A DNA stretch of 64,000 nucleotides from Caproicibacterium sp. BJN0003. GTDB lineage: Bacteria > Bacillota > Clostridia > Oscillospirales > Acutalibacteraceae. The stretch is taken from NCBI RefSeq assembly GCF_026314295.1, contig NZ_CP111108.1, positions 1,984,001-2,048,000 on the forward strand, given 5' to 3'. Both the position numbers and the translations under genes were made by a program. Shown piece by piece: positions 25,938-36,496 of this stretch. The notes beneath the pieces are model-generated. The model saw only the letters and a program-made list of their open reading frames with translations. It did no database searches and had not been told where the DNA came from. Positions within the stretch are counted from its first letter, which is position 1, and every line of letters starts with the position of its first letter.

Positions 25938-26201
25938 TTAAGCCTCCTCTTTCGATGAGCCGGCACTTTGAAATTTTCTTAATGCCGTCCGGATGGAACG
26001 ATTCGTCTTCAGCGCTTCCTCTGGGAGGATCGTGCTGGTTGGAAAAAAGTGGATCCTTTTTTTCTTTTTAGGTTTTTCCAACGGACGGCGTTTTCCATCG
26101 CACAAAAAAGCGAAGGAGCCATCTATGGAAAGAATCGTACAGAATGTGTCCCGATCATGTCCTGCGGCAGACCGAACCACCATACCTCGCTTGAGCTCCA
26201 T
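25938..26201 (-). CDS. KOW domain-containing RNA-binding protein (L14e-like)
   Basis: 87 residues. The N-terminus [17 protein letters not shown] resembles the KOW/L14e-type fold found in small proteins between map and infA in many Clostridia. A lysine-rich stretch (E-K-P-K-K-K-K-R) and a variable C-terminus suggest RNA or ribosome binding. Its exact role is not known to me. The 11-bp and 5-bp gaps to map and infA show it is part of the operon. Confidence 0.8.
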   Translation of the reverse strand: MELKRGMVVRSAAGHDRDTFCTILSIDGSFAFLCDGKRRPLEKPKKKKRIHFFPTSTILPEEALKTNRSIRTALRKFQSAGSSKEEA

Positions 26202-26212
26202 TCACGGCCTCC

Positions 26213-26968
26213 TCAGCGATCGGCCACGGTCAAAATTACCGGGCCGTCTGGAGTGATCGCGATTGAATTCTCAAAGTGAGCTGCCAGTTTCCCATCCGCC
26301 GTCACGGTAGTCCATCCATCGTCGAGAGTCTTTACCTTGTAAGTACCCTCTGTTATCATGGGCTCAATCGCAATGGTCATGCCCGGCAGCAAGCGTACGC
26401 CTCTTCCTGGCGTACCGTAATTTGGGACACTGGGATCTTCATGCATCTTCGCGCCTACTCCGTGGCCGACGAAATCGCGTACCACCGAGTAACCGCGAGC
26501 TTCAGCATACCGCTGTACTGCACTGCCCACATCACCCAGCCGATGATTCGGCTGAGCTGCCTTAATACCTTCAAAAAGGCTTTCGCGGGTTGTGTCCATT
26601 AGACGCTGGGCTTCCTCACTGACTTTTCCACAAGGAAAAGTCCATGCGTTATCGCCCACATAGCCTTCCAGGGTAGCGCCAACATCAATGGAGACGATGT
26701 CGCCTTCCCGGATGATCTGCTTTTTGCTCGGTATGCCATGGATAACTACCTGATTTACTGAAATACAGCAGGTTGCTGGAAATCCGCCGTATCCGAGAAA
26801 TGTTGGCTCTGCGCCTTCACTCTCAATATACTTTTGGGCTGCGCGGTCAATCTCCCAGGTAGAAACACCCGGCTCGACTACCTCTCCAGCAATCTTCAAG
26901 GCGTTGGCCGCTACACGGCCAGCTCTTTTCATAAATTGAAGTTCACGGTTTGTTTTTAATATAATCAT
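26213..26968 (-). CDS. map: Methionine aminopeptidase, type I
   Basis: 251 residues. All metal ligands of the pita-bread fold are visible: Asp in D-I-V-S-I-D-V-G-A, Asp in G-D-N-A-W-T-F, His in G-H-G-V-G-A-K-M-H-E, Glu in A-I-E-P-M-I and Glu in H-F-E-N-S-I. It removes the initiator Met from nascent proteins. It follows adk with a 3-bp gap, typical of the spc operon of Firmicutes. Confidence 0.97.
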   Translation of the reverse strand: MIILKTNRELQFMKRAGRVAANALKIAGEVVEPGVSTWEIDRAAQKYIESEGAEPTFLGYGGFPATCCISVNQVVIHGIPSKKQIIREGDIVSIDVGATLEGYVGDNAWTFPCGKVSEEAQRLMDTTRESLFEGIKAAQPNHRLGDVGSAVQRYAEARGYSVVRDFVGHGVGAKMHEDPSVPNYGTPGRGVRLLPGMTIAIEPMITEGTYKVKTLDDGWTTVTADGKLAAHFENSIAITPDGPVILTVADR

Positions 26969-26971
26969 TCA

Positions 26972-27604
26972 TTACGCCTCGATCGCCTGTAAAGTCAGTT
27001 TTGTGGTATCAGCCACATCTTCCTGACCATCTACGGTATAGAGCTTTCCCTGACGCTTATAGTAACCTTTTAAAGGCTCGGTCTGCTCATGATATACCTT
27101 CAGACGTGCTTTAACTGTTTCAGGCAGGTCATCCTTACGCTGAACAAGGGTGCCGCCGCACTTGTCACATTTTTCTTCCACTTTGGGAGGATTATAGAGC
27201 AAGTGGTAGCTGGCGCCGCAGCTTTCGCAGACACGGCGTCCGGACATACGCTTGACGATTTTATCGTCAGAGACTTCAAGAGCGATCACACGATCAATCT
27301 TGACGCCCATATTGTCCAGAGCCTCGGCCTGAGGGATTGTACGTGGAAAGCCATCCAGCACAAAACCGTTCGCACAGTCTGGCTGTGCAATCCGATCTTT
27401 TACAATGCCGATTACGACTTCATCTGGTACAAGGGCACCGGAATCCATATAGGATTTCGCTTTTAAGCCCATCTCAGTACCGCTTTTCAGCGCTTCGCGG
27501 ATCATATTGCCTGTAGAAATTGCGGGAATATTTAAATGCGCACAAACGGCTTCAGCCTGTGTGCCCTTTCCCGCGCCCGGAGCTCCTAAAAAAATCAACT
27601 TCAT
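26972..27604 (-). CDS. adk: Adenylate kinase
   Basis: 210 residues. The P-loop is [11 protein letters not shown]. The lid carries a zinc finger C-X2-C-X16-C-X2-C, the zinc form typical of Gram-positive bacteria. The D-G-F-P-R-T block binds AMP. It interconverts ATP, AMP and ADP. It lies between secY and map. Confidence 0.97.
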   Translation of the reverse strand: MKLIFLGAPGAGKGTQAEAVCAHLNIPAISTGNMIREALKSGTEMGLKAKSYMDSGALVPDEVVIGIVKDRIAQPDCANGFVLDGFPRTIPQAEALDNMGVKIDRVIALEVSDDKIVKRMSGRRVCESCGASYHLLYNPPKVEEKCDKCGGTLVQRKDDLPETVKARLKVYHEQTEPLKGYYKRQGKLYTVDGQEDVADTTKLTLQAIEA

Positions 27605-27622
27605 TTTAATGCGCCTCCTCTA

Positions 27623-28957
27623 TCAATCCAAAAAGCCTTTATAATGACGCATCATCATCTGGCTCTCAAGCTGTTTGACAGTCTCCAGTGCAACACCGAC
27701 CATAATGATAATGGAAGTGCCGCCCATAGAAAGATTCTGCATTCCCGCAACATTACCAAAAATAATTGGCAGCAGTGCGATAATAGACAGATAAAGAGAC
27801 CCGATCATGGTAATTTTTGACAGAATCCGGGAAATATAATCAGATGTCGGCTTGCCGGGACGAATTCCCGGAATTGTGCCGTTATTCTGACGGAGATTGT
27901 TTGCCATCTCGATTGGATTGTACTGCATCGCTGTATAGAAAAAGCCAAACAGCATAATCAAAAGGAAATACAAAACGCAGTAGAGCAATCCCGTACTACG
28001 GAATGCACTGACAAAGCTCGCCCAAAAACCGGTTGCATTACTTCCCATAAACAGCTGAATTGTGCTGGGAATGGAAAGAATCACGCTGGCAAAAATGATT
28101 GGCATAACGCCGCCCAAGCCAACTTTAATCGGCAAATGGCTGCTTTGACCACCGTATTGTTTCCGTCCAACCACACGTTTTGCGTACTGGATCGGAATGC
28201 GGCGCTCTGATTCGTTCATAAAAGAGATCAGCCAGATAACGCCAAGGAAGAGTACCACAAAGAGCGGAACGGTAAAGAAATACTTACCGGAATTTGTGGG
28301 GTCTTCCGATGCGATACTCAAATACTGACCCAGGGTGTTGATCGTATGGGGCAGACGAGCTACGATGCCGGCAAACAGTAAAATAGAAATACCATTGCCA
28401 ACGCCAAACTGGTTAATCTGCTCGCCCATCCACATCATCAGTGCCGTACCGGCGGTAAAGCAAAGCACGATAACGAAACCGACAAAAATTCCGGTGCCGC
28501 CTTGCGTGTATTTTACAATAGAACCACCGTTGCCACTATTGCGAAGGAACATATAATATGCAAGGCCCTGAATCAGACCAAGAATCACTGCCAAATAACG
28601 GACAATGGTTTCTAGGCGTTTACGGCCTTCTTCCCCCTCTTTTGCCATACGTTCAAGAGCAGGAATTGCAATCGTCAACAGTTGGATAATAATCTGGCTG
28701 TTAATATACGGTGTAACACTCATCGCAAACAGGGTTGCTTGTGAAAAAGCACCGCCGGACAACATATCCAAATATCCAAGTGCTGTTCCGCTGCCGGTTC
28801 CGGCAACAGAATCCATAACAGCTTTTAACTGTGCTGCATCCAGAAAAGGTACCGGAATAACGGCGCCTAAGCGGAAAACGATAATCACCAGCACTGTAAA
28901 AAGCATCTTTTTGCGAAGTTCAGGAATTTTCCAGGCGTTCTTAATTGTTTTAAACAA
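27623..28957 (-). CDS. secY: Preprotein translocase subunit SecY
   Basis: 444 residues and ten membrane helices forming the protein-conducting channel. Recognisable blocks are I-P-V-P-F-L-D near the start, S-G-G-A-F-S-Q-A-T-L-F-A-M-S-V-T-P-Y-I-N-S-Q (plug and helix 2 region), and R-I-P-I-Q-Y-A-K-R-V-V-G-R. The start codon is TTG directly after the rplO stop codon, with GAGGTGATC six bases upstream, which implies coupled translation. Confidence 0.97.
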   Translation of the reverse strand: MFKTIKNAWKIPELRKKMLFTVLVIIVFRLGAVIPVPFLDAAQLKAVMDSVAGTGSGTALGYLDMLSGGAFSQATLFAMSVTPYINSQIIIQLLTIAIPALERMAKEGEEGRKRLETIVRYLAVILGLIQGLAYYMFLRNSGNGGSIVKYTQGGTGIFVGFVIVLCFTAGTALMMWMGEQINQFGVGNGISILLFAGIVARLPHTINTLGQYLSIASEDPTNSGKYFFTVPLFVVLFLGVIWLISFMNESERRIPIQYAKRVVGRKQYGGQSSHLPIKVGLGGVMPIIFASVILSIPSTIQLFMGSNATGFWASFVSAFRSTGLLYCVLYFLLIMLFGFFYTAMQYNPIEMANNLRQNNGTIPGIRPGKPTSDYISRILSKITMIGSLYLSIIALLPIIFGNVAGMQNLSMGGTSIIIMVGVALETVKQLESQMMMRHYKGFLD

Positions 28958-29401
28958 TTAGATCACCTCAGCCTTCCCACCTGCCGCTTCGATTTTTTCT
29001 TTTGCGGACTTGGAATAGCCATTCACCGATACATTCAGCTTCTTTGTCACATTTCCGTTTGCAAGAACTTTCACACCATCAGCAGCCGTCTTAATGATGC
29101 CTGCCTTAATCAATGCCTGTGCATCAATCACAGCGTTATCTTCAAACTTTTTGTCCAAAGTACCAACATTGACGGTGACAATTTCTTTTGCAAAAATATT
29201 GTTGAATCCACGCTTTGGGATCCGGCGCTGCAAAGGCATTTGTCCGCCTTCAAAGCCGGCTCTCTGGCTGAATCCAGCACGGGCTTTCTGACCTTTTTGA
29301 CCTTTGCCAGAAGTTTTACCCCAACCGGAACCATGACCACGACCGATCCTCTTCGGATTTTTTGTAGAGCCCGGTACTGCTGTCAGATCATGCAATTTCA
29401 T
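28958..29401 (-). CDS. rplO: 50S ribosomal protein L15
   Basis: 147 residues. The glycine-rich N-terminus (R-I-G-R-G-H-G-S-G-W-G-K-T-S-G-K-G-Q-K-G-Q) penetrates the 23S core in known ribosomes. It lies directly before secY and after rpmD. Confidence 0.97.
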   Translation of the reverse strand: MKLHDLTAVPGSTKNPKRIGRGHGSGWGKTSGKGQKGQKARAGFSQRAGFEGGQMPLQRRIPKRGFNNIFAKEIVTVNVGTLDKKFEDNAVIDAQALIKAGIIKTAADGVKVLANGNVTKKLNVSVNGYSKSAKEKIEAAGGKAEVI

Positions 29402-29422
29402 AATACTCGCACCTCCTTTTAG

Positions 29423-29602
29423 TTAAGCGTTCTTTACCTCGATGAGGTGGATAATTTTGGCCACCTTGCCTTTGGTCTGCACATTATCGGGCTGCACAGT
29501 GCTGTCGCCGATTTTGCGAAGGCCTAGGGACTGGGCGGTAGCGATCTGGTCTTTCTGAGAACCAATCAGGCTCTTGACCAGTCTAATATTTAAGTTAGCC
29601 AT
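29423..29602 (-). CDS. rpmD: 50S ribosomal protein L30
   Basis: A 59-residue gene read from the minus strand, starting MANLNIRLVKSLIGSQKDQ and ending IHLIEVKNA. The S-L-I-G and A-T-A-Q-S-L-G-L-R-K-I blocks identify L30. It lies between rpsE and rplO, as expected. Confidence 0.96.
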   Translation of the reverse strand: MANLNIRLVKSLIGSQKDQIATAQSLGLRKIGDSTVQPDNVQTKGKVAKIIHLIEVKNA

Positions 29603-29617
29603 CTAAAACGCCCTCCC

Positions 29618-30121
29618 TTAAAGAATCTCTTTCACGGAACGGCCACGAACCGCAGCCACTTCTTCGGCGGTGCGCAGTTTGCACAGACCATCCAATGTTG
29701 CACGGACTACGTTGCAGGGATTATTAGAGCGCAGTGCCTTGGTACGAATATCACGAATTCCAACAGCCTCGATCACAGAACGGACCGGACCGCCGGCAAT
29801 TACGCCGGTACCAGGGGCAGCCGGTTTCATCAAAACGCGGCCTGCACCGAATTCTCCAATAATCTCGTGCGGAATTGTAGAACCACGCAGAGAAATCTTT
29901 TTCAGGTTTTTCTTAGCGTCCTCAATGCCCTTGCGGATTGCATCCGGAACTTCGCCGGACTTACCGATTCCAAAACCGACAGTGCCTTTCCCGTCGCCCA
30001 CTACTACGAGTGCAGCAAACTTAAAAATACGGCCGCCTTTTACAGTTTTGGAAACACGGTTGATGGCAACTACATGCTCTTTAAACTCGTCGTCTTTTTT
30101 TCTTGAGTCGAATCTAGCCAA
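29618..30121 (-). CDS. rpsE: 30S ribosomal protein S5
   Basis: 167 residues. The start is TTG at 30121, with GGAGG eight bases upstream; the frame open to 30250 overlaps rplR and is not used. The dsRNA-binding N-domain has [14 protein letters not shown], and a conserved [12 protein letters not shown] follows. S5 helps decoding fidelity and mRNA unwinding at the entry tunnel. Confidence 0.96.
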   Translation of the reverse strand: MARFDSRKKDDEFKEHVVAINRVSKTVKGGRIFKFAALVVVGDGKGTVGFGIGKSGEVPDAIRKGIEDAKKNLKKISLRGSTIPHEIIGEFGAGRVLMKPAAPGTGVIAGGPVRSVIEAVGIRDIRTKALRSNNPCNVVRATLDGLCKLRTAEEVAAVRGRSVKEIL

Positions 30122-30137
30122 TCGTCTTTCCTCCTTC

Positions 30138-30497
30138 TTAGAACTTGAGGCCGCCCTCGCGGGCGCCGTCGGCCAGTTCTTTGACACGGCCGTGGAACAG
30201 GTATCCGCCGCGGTCGAACTTGACCTCAGTGATGTTCTTCTCTGCAGCACGCTTAGCGATCAGTTCACCGACTTTGCGTGCAGCCTCTTTGTTGCTGCCT
30301 TTGCTTTCAAATTCCTTATCCAGCGAAGATGCAGCACACAATGTTACACCTTTTACGTCGTCGATAATCTGGGCGTAGATGTTATTGGCAGAGCGGAACA
30401 CGTTCAGGCGGGGGCACTCTGCTGTGCCGGAAATTTTGCTGCGCACGCGGACATGGCGGTGCAGTCTTGCGGCATTTCTATCAGCCTTATTCACCAT
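30138..30497 (-). CDS. rplR: 50S ribosomal protein L18
   Basis: 119 residues, with a basic N-terminus ([12 protein letters not shown]), [18 protein letters not shown] and the C-terminal [13 protein letters not shown]18 binds 5S rRNA. It lies between rplF and rpsE. Confidence 0.97.
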   Translation of the reverse strand: MVNKADRNAARLHRHVRVRSKISGTAECPRLNVFRSANNIYAQIIDDVKGVTLCAASSLDKEFESKGSNKEAARKVGELIAKRAAEKNITEVKFDRGGYLFHGRVKELADGAREGGLKF

Positions 30498-30514
30498 TGG
30501 TATTCACTCCTTAT

Positions 30515-31063
30515 TTACTTCTTAGCGCCCTTGCCGGCCTTGCCTTCCTTATGGCGGACATGCTCACCGACATAGCGGATACCCTTGCCCTTATAAGGCT
30601 CAGGCAGACGTTTTTCACGAACTTCGGCGGCAAACTGGCCAACTTGCTGCTTATCAGCGCCAAGGATCGTAATTTTGTTTGCAGAGGGAACTTCGATGGT
30701 AATTCCATCAACCTCCGGAACAATCACCTGATGGCTGTATCCGAGGTTCATTACCAGATTCTTGCCCTGCTTTTGTACACGATAGCCAACACCGTTGACT
30801 TCGAGTTCCTTTTTAAAGCCTTCCGTTACACCAACTACCATATTGTGGAGCAGGGTACGGGTAAGACCATGCAGAGCTTTGTTCTCTTTTTCGTCGTTTG
30901 GACGGGTAACGATCAGCTCGTTCCCCTCTACGGAAATAGCCATATTCGGGTGGAAGCTATGCGTCAGCGTGCCCTTAGGCCCTTTTACCGTAACAACACT
31001 GCCGTCAACTTTTACATCAACGCCAGTGGGAATATTTATGGGTTTTCTTCCAATTCGCGACAT
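30515..31063 (-). CDS. rplF: 50S ribosomal protein L6
   Basis: 182 residues. It starts [11 protein letters not shown] and contains the signature [11 protein letters not shown] in the second of its two repeated domains. L6 sits near the sarcin-ricin loop. It follows rpsH. Confidence 0.98.
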   Translation of the reverse strand: MSRIGRKPINIPTGVDVKVDGSVVTVKGPKGTLTHSFHPNMAISVEGNELIVTRPNDEKENKALHGLTRTLLHNMVVGVTEGFKKELEVNGVGYRVQKQGKNLVMNLGYSHQVIVPEVDGITIEVPSANKITILGADKQQVGQFAAEVREKRLPEPYKGKGIRYVGEHVRHKEGKAGKGAKK

Positions 31064-31080
31064 TTCTTTACCACCCTTCT

Positions 31081-31479
31081 TTACCAGATAAATGCAAGAA
31101 CTTCGCCGCCGACATTCTCTTTGCGGGCCTGACGGTCAGTCATAACGCCCTTGCTGGTAGAGATGATGGCAACACCAAGGCCTTTCATAACCTTAGGCAG
31201 TTCTTCTGCATTGGAATAGATGCGCAGGCCGGGTTTGCTCACACGCTTGAGGCCCATGATAACAGGCCGCTTGCCTTCGCCATATTTCAGGATCACTTTG
31301 ATCATGCCCTGTTTTCCGTCTTCTGCGACGCTGTAGCTCTTGATATAGCCCTCGTCCTCGAGGATATGGCAGATTGCCTTCTTCATATTAGAAGCAGGAA
31401 TCTCAACAGTATCATGCTTTGCAGAGCTTGCGTTACGAATCCGGGTGAGCAGGTCAGCGATTGTATCTGTAATCTGCAT
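31081..31479 (-). CDS. rpsH: 30S ribosomal protein S8
   Basis: 132 residues. It starts [17 protein letters not shown] and ends with [13 protein letters not shown] and [10 protein letters not shown]8 is a primary 16S binder and, in E. coli, the spc-operon repressor. Confidence 0.98.
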   Translation of the reverse strand: MQITDTIADLLTRIRNASSAKHDTVEIPASNMKKAICHILEDEGYIKSYSVAEDGKQGMIKVILKYGEGKRPVIMGLKRVSKPGLRIYSNAEELPKVMKGLGVAIISTSKGVMTDRQARKENVGGEVLAFIW

Positions 31480-31497
31480 ACCGTTTCCTCCTTTGCT

Positions 31498-31683
31498 TTA
31501 CCAGCTCGCCTTTTTCACGCCCGGGATCTCGCCTTTATAAGCGAGTTCACGGAAGCAAATACGGCAAATTCCGAACTTGCGAAGGTAGGCGTGCGGCCGC
31601 CCGCAGATCTTACAGCGGTTATATTCCCGGGAAGAATACTTCGCCGGACGGCGCTGCTTGACTTTCATGGATGTTTTGGCCAC
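31498..31683 (-). CDS. rpsN: 30S ribosomal protein S14, zinc type
   Basis: 61 residues, the short type Z form. Zinc ligands are C24-X2-C27-X12-C40-X2-C43 ([10 protein letters not shown] and I-C-R-I-C-F). No cysteine-free paralogue is present in the window. It lies between rplE and rpsH. Confidence 0.97.
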   Translation of the reverse strand: MAKTSMKVKQRRPAKYSSREYNRCKICGRPHAYLRKFGICRICFRELAYKGEIPGVKKASW

Positions 31684-31695
31684 AAGAATCCCTCC

Positions 31696-32235
31696 TTATC
31701 TCTCAAACGGGGCGCCCATCAACTCTAAGAGTTGGCGGGCTTCCTCGTCGTTCTTTGCGGTAGTGACAAAGGTAATGTCCATGCCGCGTACTTTATCGAT
31801 CTTGTCATACTCGATCTCCGGGAAGATCAGCTGTTCTTTAACGCCCATATTGTAATTGCCGCGGCCGTCAAAAGAATTGGGGTTAATCCCGCGAAAATCA
31901 CGTACGCGGGGCAACGCCACATTAAAAAGACGATCCATAAACTCATACATACGGTCGCCGCGCAGTGTTACGCGTACGCCAATCGGCATTCCGGCACGGA
32001 GCTTAAAGTTTGCAACGCTCTTTTTAGCCTTGCGAACCTGAGGCTTCTGACCGGTAATTGCGGAGATATCTGTGGTGATGGAATCAATTGCCTTGGAATT
32101 TTCCTTGGCCTCACCTGCACCAACATTAATGACAATTTTATTCAGTTTCGGAATCTGCATCACGCTCTTATAACCGAATTTCTTCATCAGAGCTGGTGCG
32201 ACTTCGGCTTTATAAGTCTCTTTGAGTCTAGCCAT
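31696..32235 (-). CDS. rplE: 50S ribosomal protein L5
   Basis: 179 residues, with [16 protein letters not shown] and [18 protein letters not shown]5 binds 5S rRNA and contacts P-site tRNA and the small-subunit bridge. It follows rplX. Confidence 0.98.
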   Translation of the reverse strand: MARLKETYKAEVAPALMKKFGYKSVMQIPKLNKIVINVGAGEAKENSKAIDSITTDISAITGQKPQVRKAKKSVANFKLRAGMPIGVRVTLRGDRMYEFMDRLFNVALPRVRDFRGINPNSFDGRGNYNMGVKEQLIFPEIEYDKIDKVRGMDITFVTTAKNDEEARQLLELMGAPFER

Positions 32236-32253
32236 GATTGTGTGAAACCTCCC

Positions 32254-32598
32254 TTACAGCGTTTCGCCGCATTTTTTGCAGACGCGCTCAGAGACGTGCT
32301 TGACGCCACCGTTTGGCTTCTGCTCGTCATGGACCTTATGGCCTACGCGGGTCAGCTTTTTGCAGTGGGGGCACACAATCTGAACTTTGCTTGCATAAAT
32401 AGCGCCCTCGGCTTTAACAATGCCGCCCTCTTCTCCAGCACGGCGGGGTTTCACGTGCTTGGTGACCATGTTGAGTTTCTCAACAATGACCTTGCCCTCT
32501 TTGGGGCTAACTGCCATGACCTTGCCCTGCTTGCCGGCATCGCGACCGCTGAGAATTGCAACGGTGTCACCGGTCTTTACATGCATTTTATTTTCCAT
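32254..32598 (-). CDS. rplX: 50S ribosomal protein L24
   Basis: 114 residues. The KOW motif reads V-K-T-G-D-T-V-A-I-L-S-G-R-D-A-G-K-Q-G-K-V. Two C-X2-C pairs near the C-terminus (C-P-H-C and C-K-K-C) could form a zinc ribbon. The ATG follows AAGGAGGTGTCACA. L24 initiates 50S assembly. Confidence 0.97.
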   Translation of the reverse strand: MENKMHVKTGDTVAILSGRDAGKQGKVMAVSPKEGKVIVEKLNMVTKHVKPRRAGEEGGIVKAEGAIYASKVQIVCPHCKKLTRVGHKVHDEQKPNGGVKHVSERVCKKCGETL

Positions 32599-32610
32599 TG
32601 TGACACCTCC

Positions 32611-32979
32611 TTATAGTACTTCGGGAGCAAGACTCAAAATCTTCATATAGTCCTTGTCGCGCAGTTCTCTTGCGACTGGCCCAAAGATACGAGTGCCCCT
32701 GGGGTTTTTATCGTCTTTGATCAAGACTGCAGCGTTTTCATCAAAACGGATGTAGCTGCCGTCATCACGGCGAACTCCGGAAGCCGTGCGAACCACAACT
32801 GCCTTAACGACTTCGCCTTTTTTTACAGTTCCGCCTGGTGCAGCTCTTTTTACAGAAGCTACGATGACGTCACCGATATTTGCATACCTTCTGCCCGTAC
32901 CGCCCAGAACGCGGATGCACATAATCTGCTTCGCGCCGGTGTTGTCGGCAACGTTGAGGTAAGTCTGCTGCTGAATCAC
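32611..32979 (-). CDS. rplN: 50S ribosomal protein L14
   Basis: 122 residues. It starts [16 protein letters not shown] and has [11 protein letters not shown] and [15 protein letters not shown]14 forms an inter-subunit bridge and is the RsfS binding site. It lies between rpsQ and rplX. Confidence 0.98.
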   Translation of the reverse strand: MIQQQTYLNVADNTGAKQIMCIRVLGGTGRRYANIGDVIVASVKRAAPGGTVKKGEVVKAVVVRTASGVRRDDGSYIRFDENAAVLIKDDKNPRGTRIFGPVARELRDKDYMKILSLAPEVL

Positions 32980-33006
32980 AGTGCGTTCCTCCTTTGCTTG
33001 GGCGAA

Positions 33007-33264
33007 TTACTTCGCTTTTTCAATAATCTCAACAAGACGCCATCTCTTATCTTTACTCAAGGGACGGGTCTCCATAACACGCACGCGGTCACCGACGTTG
33101 CATTCATTGTTCTCGTCATGTGCCTTCAATTTAACGGTACGTTTAATGATCTTGCCATACAGGGGATGTTTTACGCTGTCTTGGACTGCTACAACGATGG
33201 TCTTGTCCATCTTGTCGCTGACAACCTTACCAACCTCTACTTTACGATAATTTCTTTCGCTCAC
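33007..33264 (-). CDS. rpsQ: 30S ribosomal protein S17
   Basis: 85 residues forming an OB fold, with [12 protein letters not shown] and [19 protein letters not shown]. It lies between rpmC and rplN. Confidence 0.97.
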   Translation of the reverse strand: MSERNYRKVEVGKVVSDKMDKTIVVAVQDSVKHPLYGKIIKRTVKLKAHDENNECNVGDRVRVMETRPLSKDKRWRLVEIIEKAK

Positions 33265-33281
33265 GATGGTACCTCCTTCCG

Positions 33282-33488
33282 TCAGACGTTCGCGTTGTCT
33301 TTCAGCTCATTGGCGCGCAAAACAGTCTTTACGCGGGCAATGTCCTTTTTGACAGCGGAGATACGCATCGGGTTGTCGAGTTGGTTAATCGCAAGTTGAA
33401 AGCGGAGGTTAAAGAGTTCTTCCTTAAGGTCCTTGAGCTTACTCTGAAGCTCTTCGTTTGTCATTTCACGCACTTCGGATGCCTTCAT
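33282..33488 (-). CDS. rpmC: 50S ribosomal protein L29
   Basis: 68 residues, mostly two antiparallel helices, with [19 protein letters not shown]29 lies at the exit tunnel. Its start overlaps the rplP stop codon by one base. Confidence 0.97.
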   Translation of the reverse strand: MKASEVREMTNEELQSKLKDLKEELFNLRFQLAINQLDNPMRISAVKKDIARVKTVLRANELKDNANV

Positions 33489-33910
33489 TATTGCTCAACC
33501 TCCTCTTCCTTCTTAACGATCTTTGTCTTAATTGGCAGCTTACTGGCAGCAAGGCGCATAGCCTCTTTTGCTGTATCTTCAGAAACACCGCCGATTTCGA
33601 ACATAACGCGGCCCGGCTTTACTACAGCTACCCAATATTCCGGAGAACCTTTGCCGGAACCCATTCGAGTTTCTGCTGGTTTCTGGGTAATTGGTTTATC
33701 AGGGAAAATTTTAATCCAAACCTGACCGAAACGTTTGCAGTAACGAGTCATTGCGACACGAGCTGCTTCGATCTGGTTGGAGGTGATCCATGCGGGCTCC
33801 AAAGCCTGAAGACCGTAATCACCATAAGTGACCTTATTGCCGCGATACGCCTTGCCGGTCATACGGCCACGGTGTACACGGCGATATTTAACGCGCTTAG
33901 GCAACAGCAT
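33488..33910 (-). CDS. rplP: 50S ribosomal protein L16
   Basis: 140 residues. It starts [16 protein letters not shown] and contains [21 protein letters not shown]16 orders the peptidyl-transferase region. It overlaps rpsC by one base. Confidence 0.98.
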   Translation of the reverse strand: MLLPKRVKYRRVHRGRMTGKAYRGNKVTYGDYGLQALEPAWITSNQIEAARVAMTRYCKRFGQVWIKIFPDKPITQKPAETRMGSGKGSPEYWVAVVKPGRVMFEIGGVSEDTAKEAMRLAASKLPIKTKIVKKEEEVEQ

Positions 33911-34587
33911 TATTTACTGCCTCCTTCCCGGCGGGGCGGACGGGCGGCGCTGCGGTTATCATGCAGAACCTCGCCCCGGTAAATCCAAACTTTTACACCG
34001 ATACGGCCATAAGTTGTGGCAGCCTCGGCAAAACCATAATCAATATCCGCGCGCAGAGTCTGCAGCGGAATTGTGCCATCATGATACTGCTCTTTACGAG
34101 CAATTTCTGCACCGCCCAAACGACCGGAGCACATGGTTTTGATTCCTTTTGCTCCCATCTTCATTGCGCGGCCGATGCACTGCTTCATTGCGCGGCGGAA
34201 GGAAATTCTCTTTTCCAGCTGCTGTGCAATGTTTTCAGCGACGAGCTGTGCGTCCAAGTCGGGGTTCTTAACCTCGATGATATTGATCGACACAGGCTTT
34301 CCAAGATCTTTTTCACACTGCTGGCGGAGTTTCTCAATCTCTGATCCCGCTTTGCCGATAACCATGCCCGGCTTTGCGCAGTGAATATGAATGCGAACCT
34401 TGGAAGCGTCACGTTCAATTTCAATCTTCGGGACACCGGCAGCATAAAGCTGTTTCTTCAGCTTGCGGCGCAGCTTGTAATCTTCAACCAGCGTATCGCC
34501 AAAAACATCGTCTCTGGCGTACCAGCGAGAGTCCCAATCTTTGATAACACCCACACGGAGACCATGTGGATTCACTTTCTGACCCAT
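33910..34587 (-). CDS. rpsC: 30S ribosomal protein S3
   Basis: 225 residues. It starts [14 protein letters not shown] domain with [10 protein letters not shown] is followed by the C-terminal S3 domain ([20 protein letters not shown]). S3 forms part of the mRNA entry helicase. Confidence 0.98.
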   Translation of the reverse strand: MGQKVNPHGLRVGVIKDWDSRWYARDDVFGDTLVEDYKLRRKLKKQLYAAGVPKIEIERDASKVRIHIHCAKPGMVIGKAGSEIEKLRQQCEKDLGKPVSINIIEVKNPDLDAQLVAENIAQQLEKRISFRRAMKQCIGRAMKMGAKGIKTMCSGRLGGAEIARKEQYHDGTIPLQTLRADIDYGFAEAATTYGRIGVKVWIYRGEVLHDNRSAARPPRREGGSK

Positions 34588-34605
34588 TTCTATACCTCCT
34601 CTGCC

Positions 34606-34941
34606 TTATTCTTTTTCCTTAAGCACCATGGTTACGTGCGAGGATCTTTTGAGAACCCGATATGCACGACCCTGTGCCCGCGGACGAATGCGCTTGAGGA
34701 TCGGGCCAGGACATGCGTAGCACTCTGCCACGTAAAGTCTGGAGACGTCCATATTATGGTTATTTTCAGCATTCGCCATGGCCGACTTCAAGAGTTTTAC
34801 AAGATACTCGGAAGCGGCCTTGGGGGTATTCTGAAGGATAGCCATTGCAAGATCCACTGGCTTATTGCGGATTAAATCCAGCACAATGGACATTTTGCGG
34901 GGAGAGATACGGGCGTAATTAAGATAAGCCCTTGCTTCCAT
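34606..34941 (-). CDS. rplV: 50S ribosomal protein L22
   Basis: 111 residues. The start at 34941 (M-E-A-R-A-Y-L) is preferred because AGGAG lies eight bases before it; an in-frame GTG at 34950 overlaps that site. R-I-S-P-R-K and the C-terminal K-R-I-R-P-R-A-Q-G-R-A identify L22, whose loop narrows the exit tunnel. Confidence 0.96.
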   Translation of the reverse strand: MEARAYLNYARISPRKMSIVLDLIRNKPVDLAMAILQNTPKAASEYLVKLLKSAMANAENNHNMDVSRLYVAECYACPGPILKRIRPRAQGRAYRVLKRSSHVTMVLKEKE

Positions 34942-34962
34942 GTGATACACTCCTTTCGGCCG

Positions 34963-35247
34963 TTATTTACCCGGCACTGTGGTGGTTTTTGAGCCGGAAT
35001 GACCCTTGAAGGTGCGAGTAGGTGCGAACTCGCCAAGGCGATGTCCTACCATATCTTCAGTGATATATACCGGCACGTGTTTGCGGCCGTCATGGACGGC
35101 GATTGTATGACCGACAAAGTCGGGGAAAATCTGAGAAGAACGGCTCCAGGTCTTAACAATCTTCTTTTCGCCCTTCTCGTTCATCTCCTGAATCCTTTTC
35201 AACAGCACAGGCTGAACATAAGGACCCTTTTTTAAGCTTCTGCCCAT
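34963..35247 (-). CDS. rpsS: 30S ribosomal protein S19
   Basis: 94 residues. It starts [10 protein letters not shown] and has [21 protein letters not shown] and [12 protein letters not shown]19 lies in the 30S head with S13. Confidence 0.98.
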   Translation of the reverse strand: MGRSLKKGPYVQPVLLKRIQEMNEKGEKKIVKTWSRSSQIFPDFVGHTIAVHDGRKHVPVYITEDMVGHRLGEFAPTRTFKGHSGSKTTTVPGK

Positions 35248-35271
35248 ATGAATAGCTCCTTTCTGTTTGCC

Positions 35272-36105
35272 TTATTTGCCGTTTCTGCGCTTCACGATAA
35301 ATTTATCGGAGCGGTTGTGAGGTTTGCGGGTCTTAAGACCAAGAGCAGGTTTGCCCCAAGGGGTCATTGGGCCAGGATGGCCAACAGGCGCTTTACCTTC
35401 GCCGCCGCCGTGCGGATGATCATTCGGGTTCATAACAGAACCACGGACGGTCGGGCGCCAGCCCATATGACGTGTGCGTCCTGCTTTGCCGATCTTGACG
35501 TTTTCATGGTCAATATTGCTGACCTGGCCAATGGTCGCCATGCAGGCATCGGGGACATTTCTGAGTTCTCCGGAAGGCAGACGCAAAAGCGCCATGCCGT
35601 TTTCCTTCGCCATCAGCTGTGCCATGATACCGGCTGAACGGGCCATCTGTGCGCCCTTACCGGGATAAAGCTCAACGTTGTGGACAAAGGTACCGGATGG
35701 GATATTAGCGAGCGGCAATGCGTTGCCGGGCTTAATATCGGAACTTGCACCTGCGACAACTTTATCGCCGACCTTTAGGCCGTTTGGTGCAATGATATAA
35801 CTTTTTTCACCGTCTTCATACTGAATCAAAGCAATAAAAGCAGAGCGGTTTGGATCATACTCCAGAGCCTGTACGGTTGCTGGCATATCTACCTTCTGGC
35901 GTTTAAAATCAATGATACGGTACTTCTGACGGTTGCCGCCGCCGCGATGGCGAACGGTAATTCTTCCGTAACTATTACGGCCGGACTGATGGCTCTGGGA
36001 ATCCAGCAGACTCTTTTCAGGAGCCTTTTTGGTAAGCCCGGAATAGTCCGTGACGCTCATATTGCGTCGTGAAGCCGTAGTAGGTTTATAACTTTTAATA
36101 GACAT
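35272..36105 (-). CDS. rplB: 50S ribosomal protein L2
   Basis: 277 residues. It contains [12 protein letters not shown] and the highly conserved [14 protein letters not shown] region, whose histidine lies near the peptidyl-transferase centre. A 100-bp gap separates it from rplW. Confidence 0.98.
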   Translation of the reverse strand: MSIKSYKPTTASRRNMSVTDYSGLTKKAPEKSLLDSQSHQSGRNSYGRITVRHRGGGNRQKYRIIDFKRQKVDMPATVQALEYDPNRSAFIALIQYEDGEKSYIIAPNGLKVGDKVVAGASSDIKPGNALPLANIPSGTFVHNVELYPGKGAQMARSAGIMAQLMAKENGMALLRLPSGELRNVPDACMATIGQVSNIDHENVKIGKAGRTRHMGWRPTVRGSVMNPNDHPHGGGEGKAPVGHPGPMTPWGKPALGLKTRKPHNRSDKFIVKRRNGK

Positions 36106-36205
36106 TTCGGTTTCACACTCCTCATGATGGCTTTGCGGGGTTTGTCACTCCCCATACGTTGCCGGAAAGTTTCCTTAACGGTATTTTCTTGTAAGGAAGC
36201 TCTCC

Positions 36206-36496
36206 TTACATCATGCCCTCGAAGAATTCGATCGTCTTGCTGTCTTGGGTCAAAGTGACGACTGCTTTCTTCCAAGAGGCGGTATATCCTTCGGTGCGGC
36301 CCTGGCGACGCAGGTGGCCACGCACGTGCAGAGTGTTGACCTTGCTGACCTTTACGCCAAAGGCTTCTTCCACAGCGCGCTTGACATCGATTTTAGTGGC
36401 CTTGTCTGCCACCTGGAAGGTGTAGACCTTATTTCCGATTCCCTGCATTGCTTTTTCAGTGATGATAGGGCGGATAATAATTTCGTGTGCGGTCAT
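36206..36496 (-). CDS. rplW: 50S ribosomal protein L23
   Basis: 96 residues. It starts with [11 protein letters not shown] and has [18 protein letters not shown]23 docks SRP and trigger factor at the tunnel exit. It overlaps rplD by one base. Confidence 0.97.
   Translation of the reverse strand: MTAHEIIIRPIITEKAMQGIGNKVYTFQVADKATKIDVKRAVEEAFGVKVSKVNTLHVRGHLRRQGRTEGYTASWKKAVVTLTQDSKTIEFFEGMM

Noticed and set aside
29670-30575. Long rightward open frame of 301 codons
   Set aside because: It lies antisense to rpsE, rplR and rplF, which are certain genes. It has no ribosome binding site and its composition is that of a mirrored ribosomal gene.
31732-32616. Rightward open frame of 294 codons
   Set aside because: Antisense to rplE and rplX, a codon-bias shadow with no support of its own.
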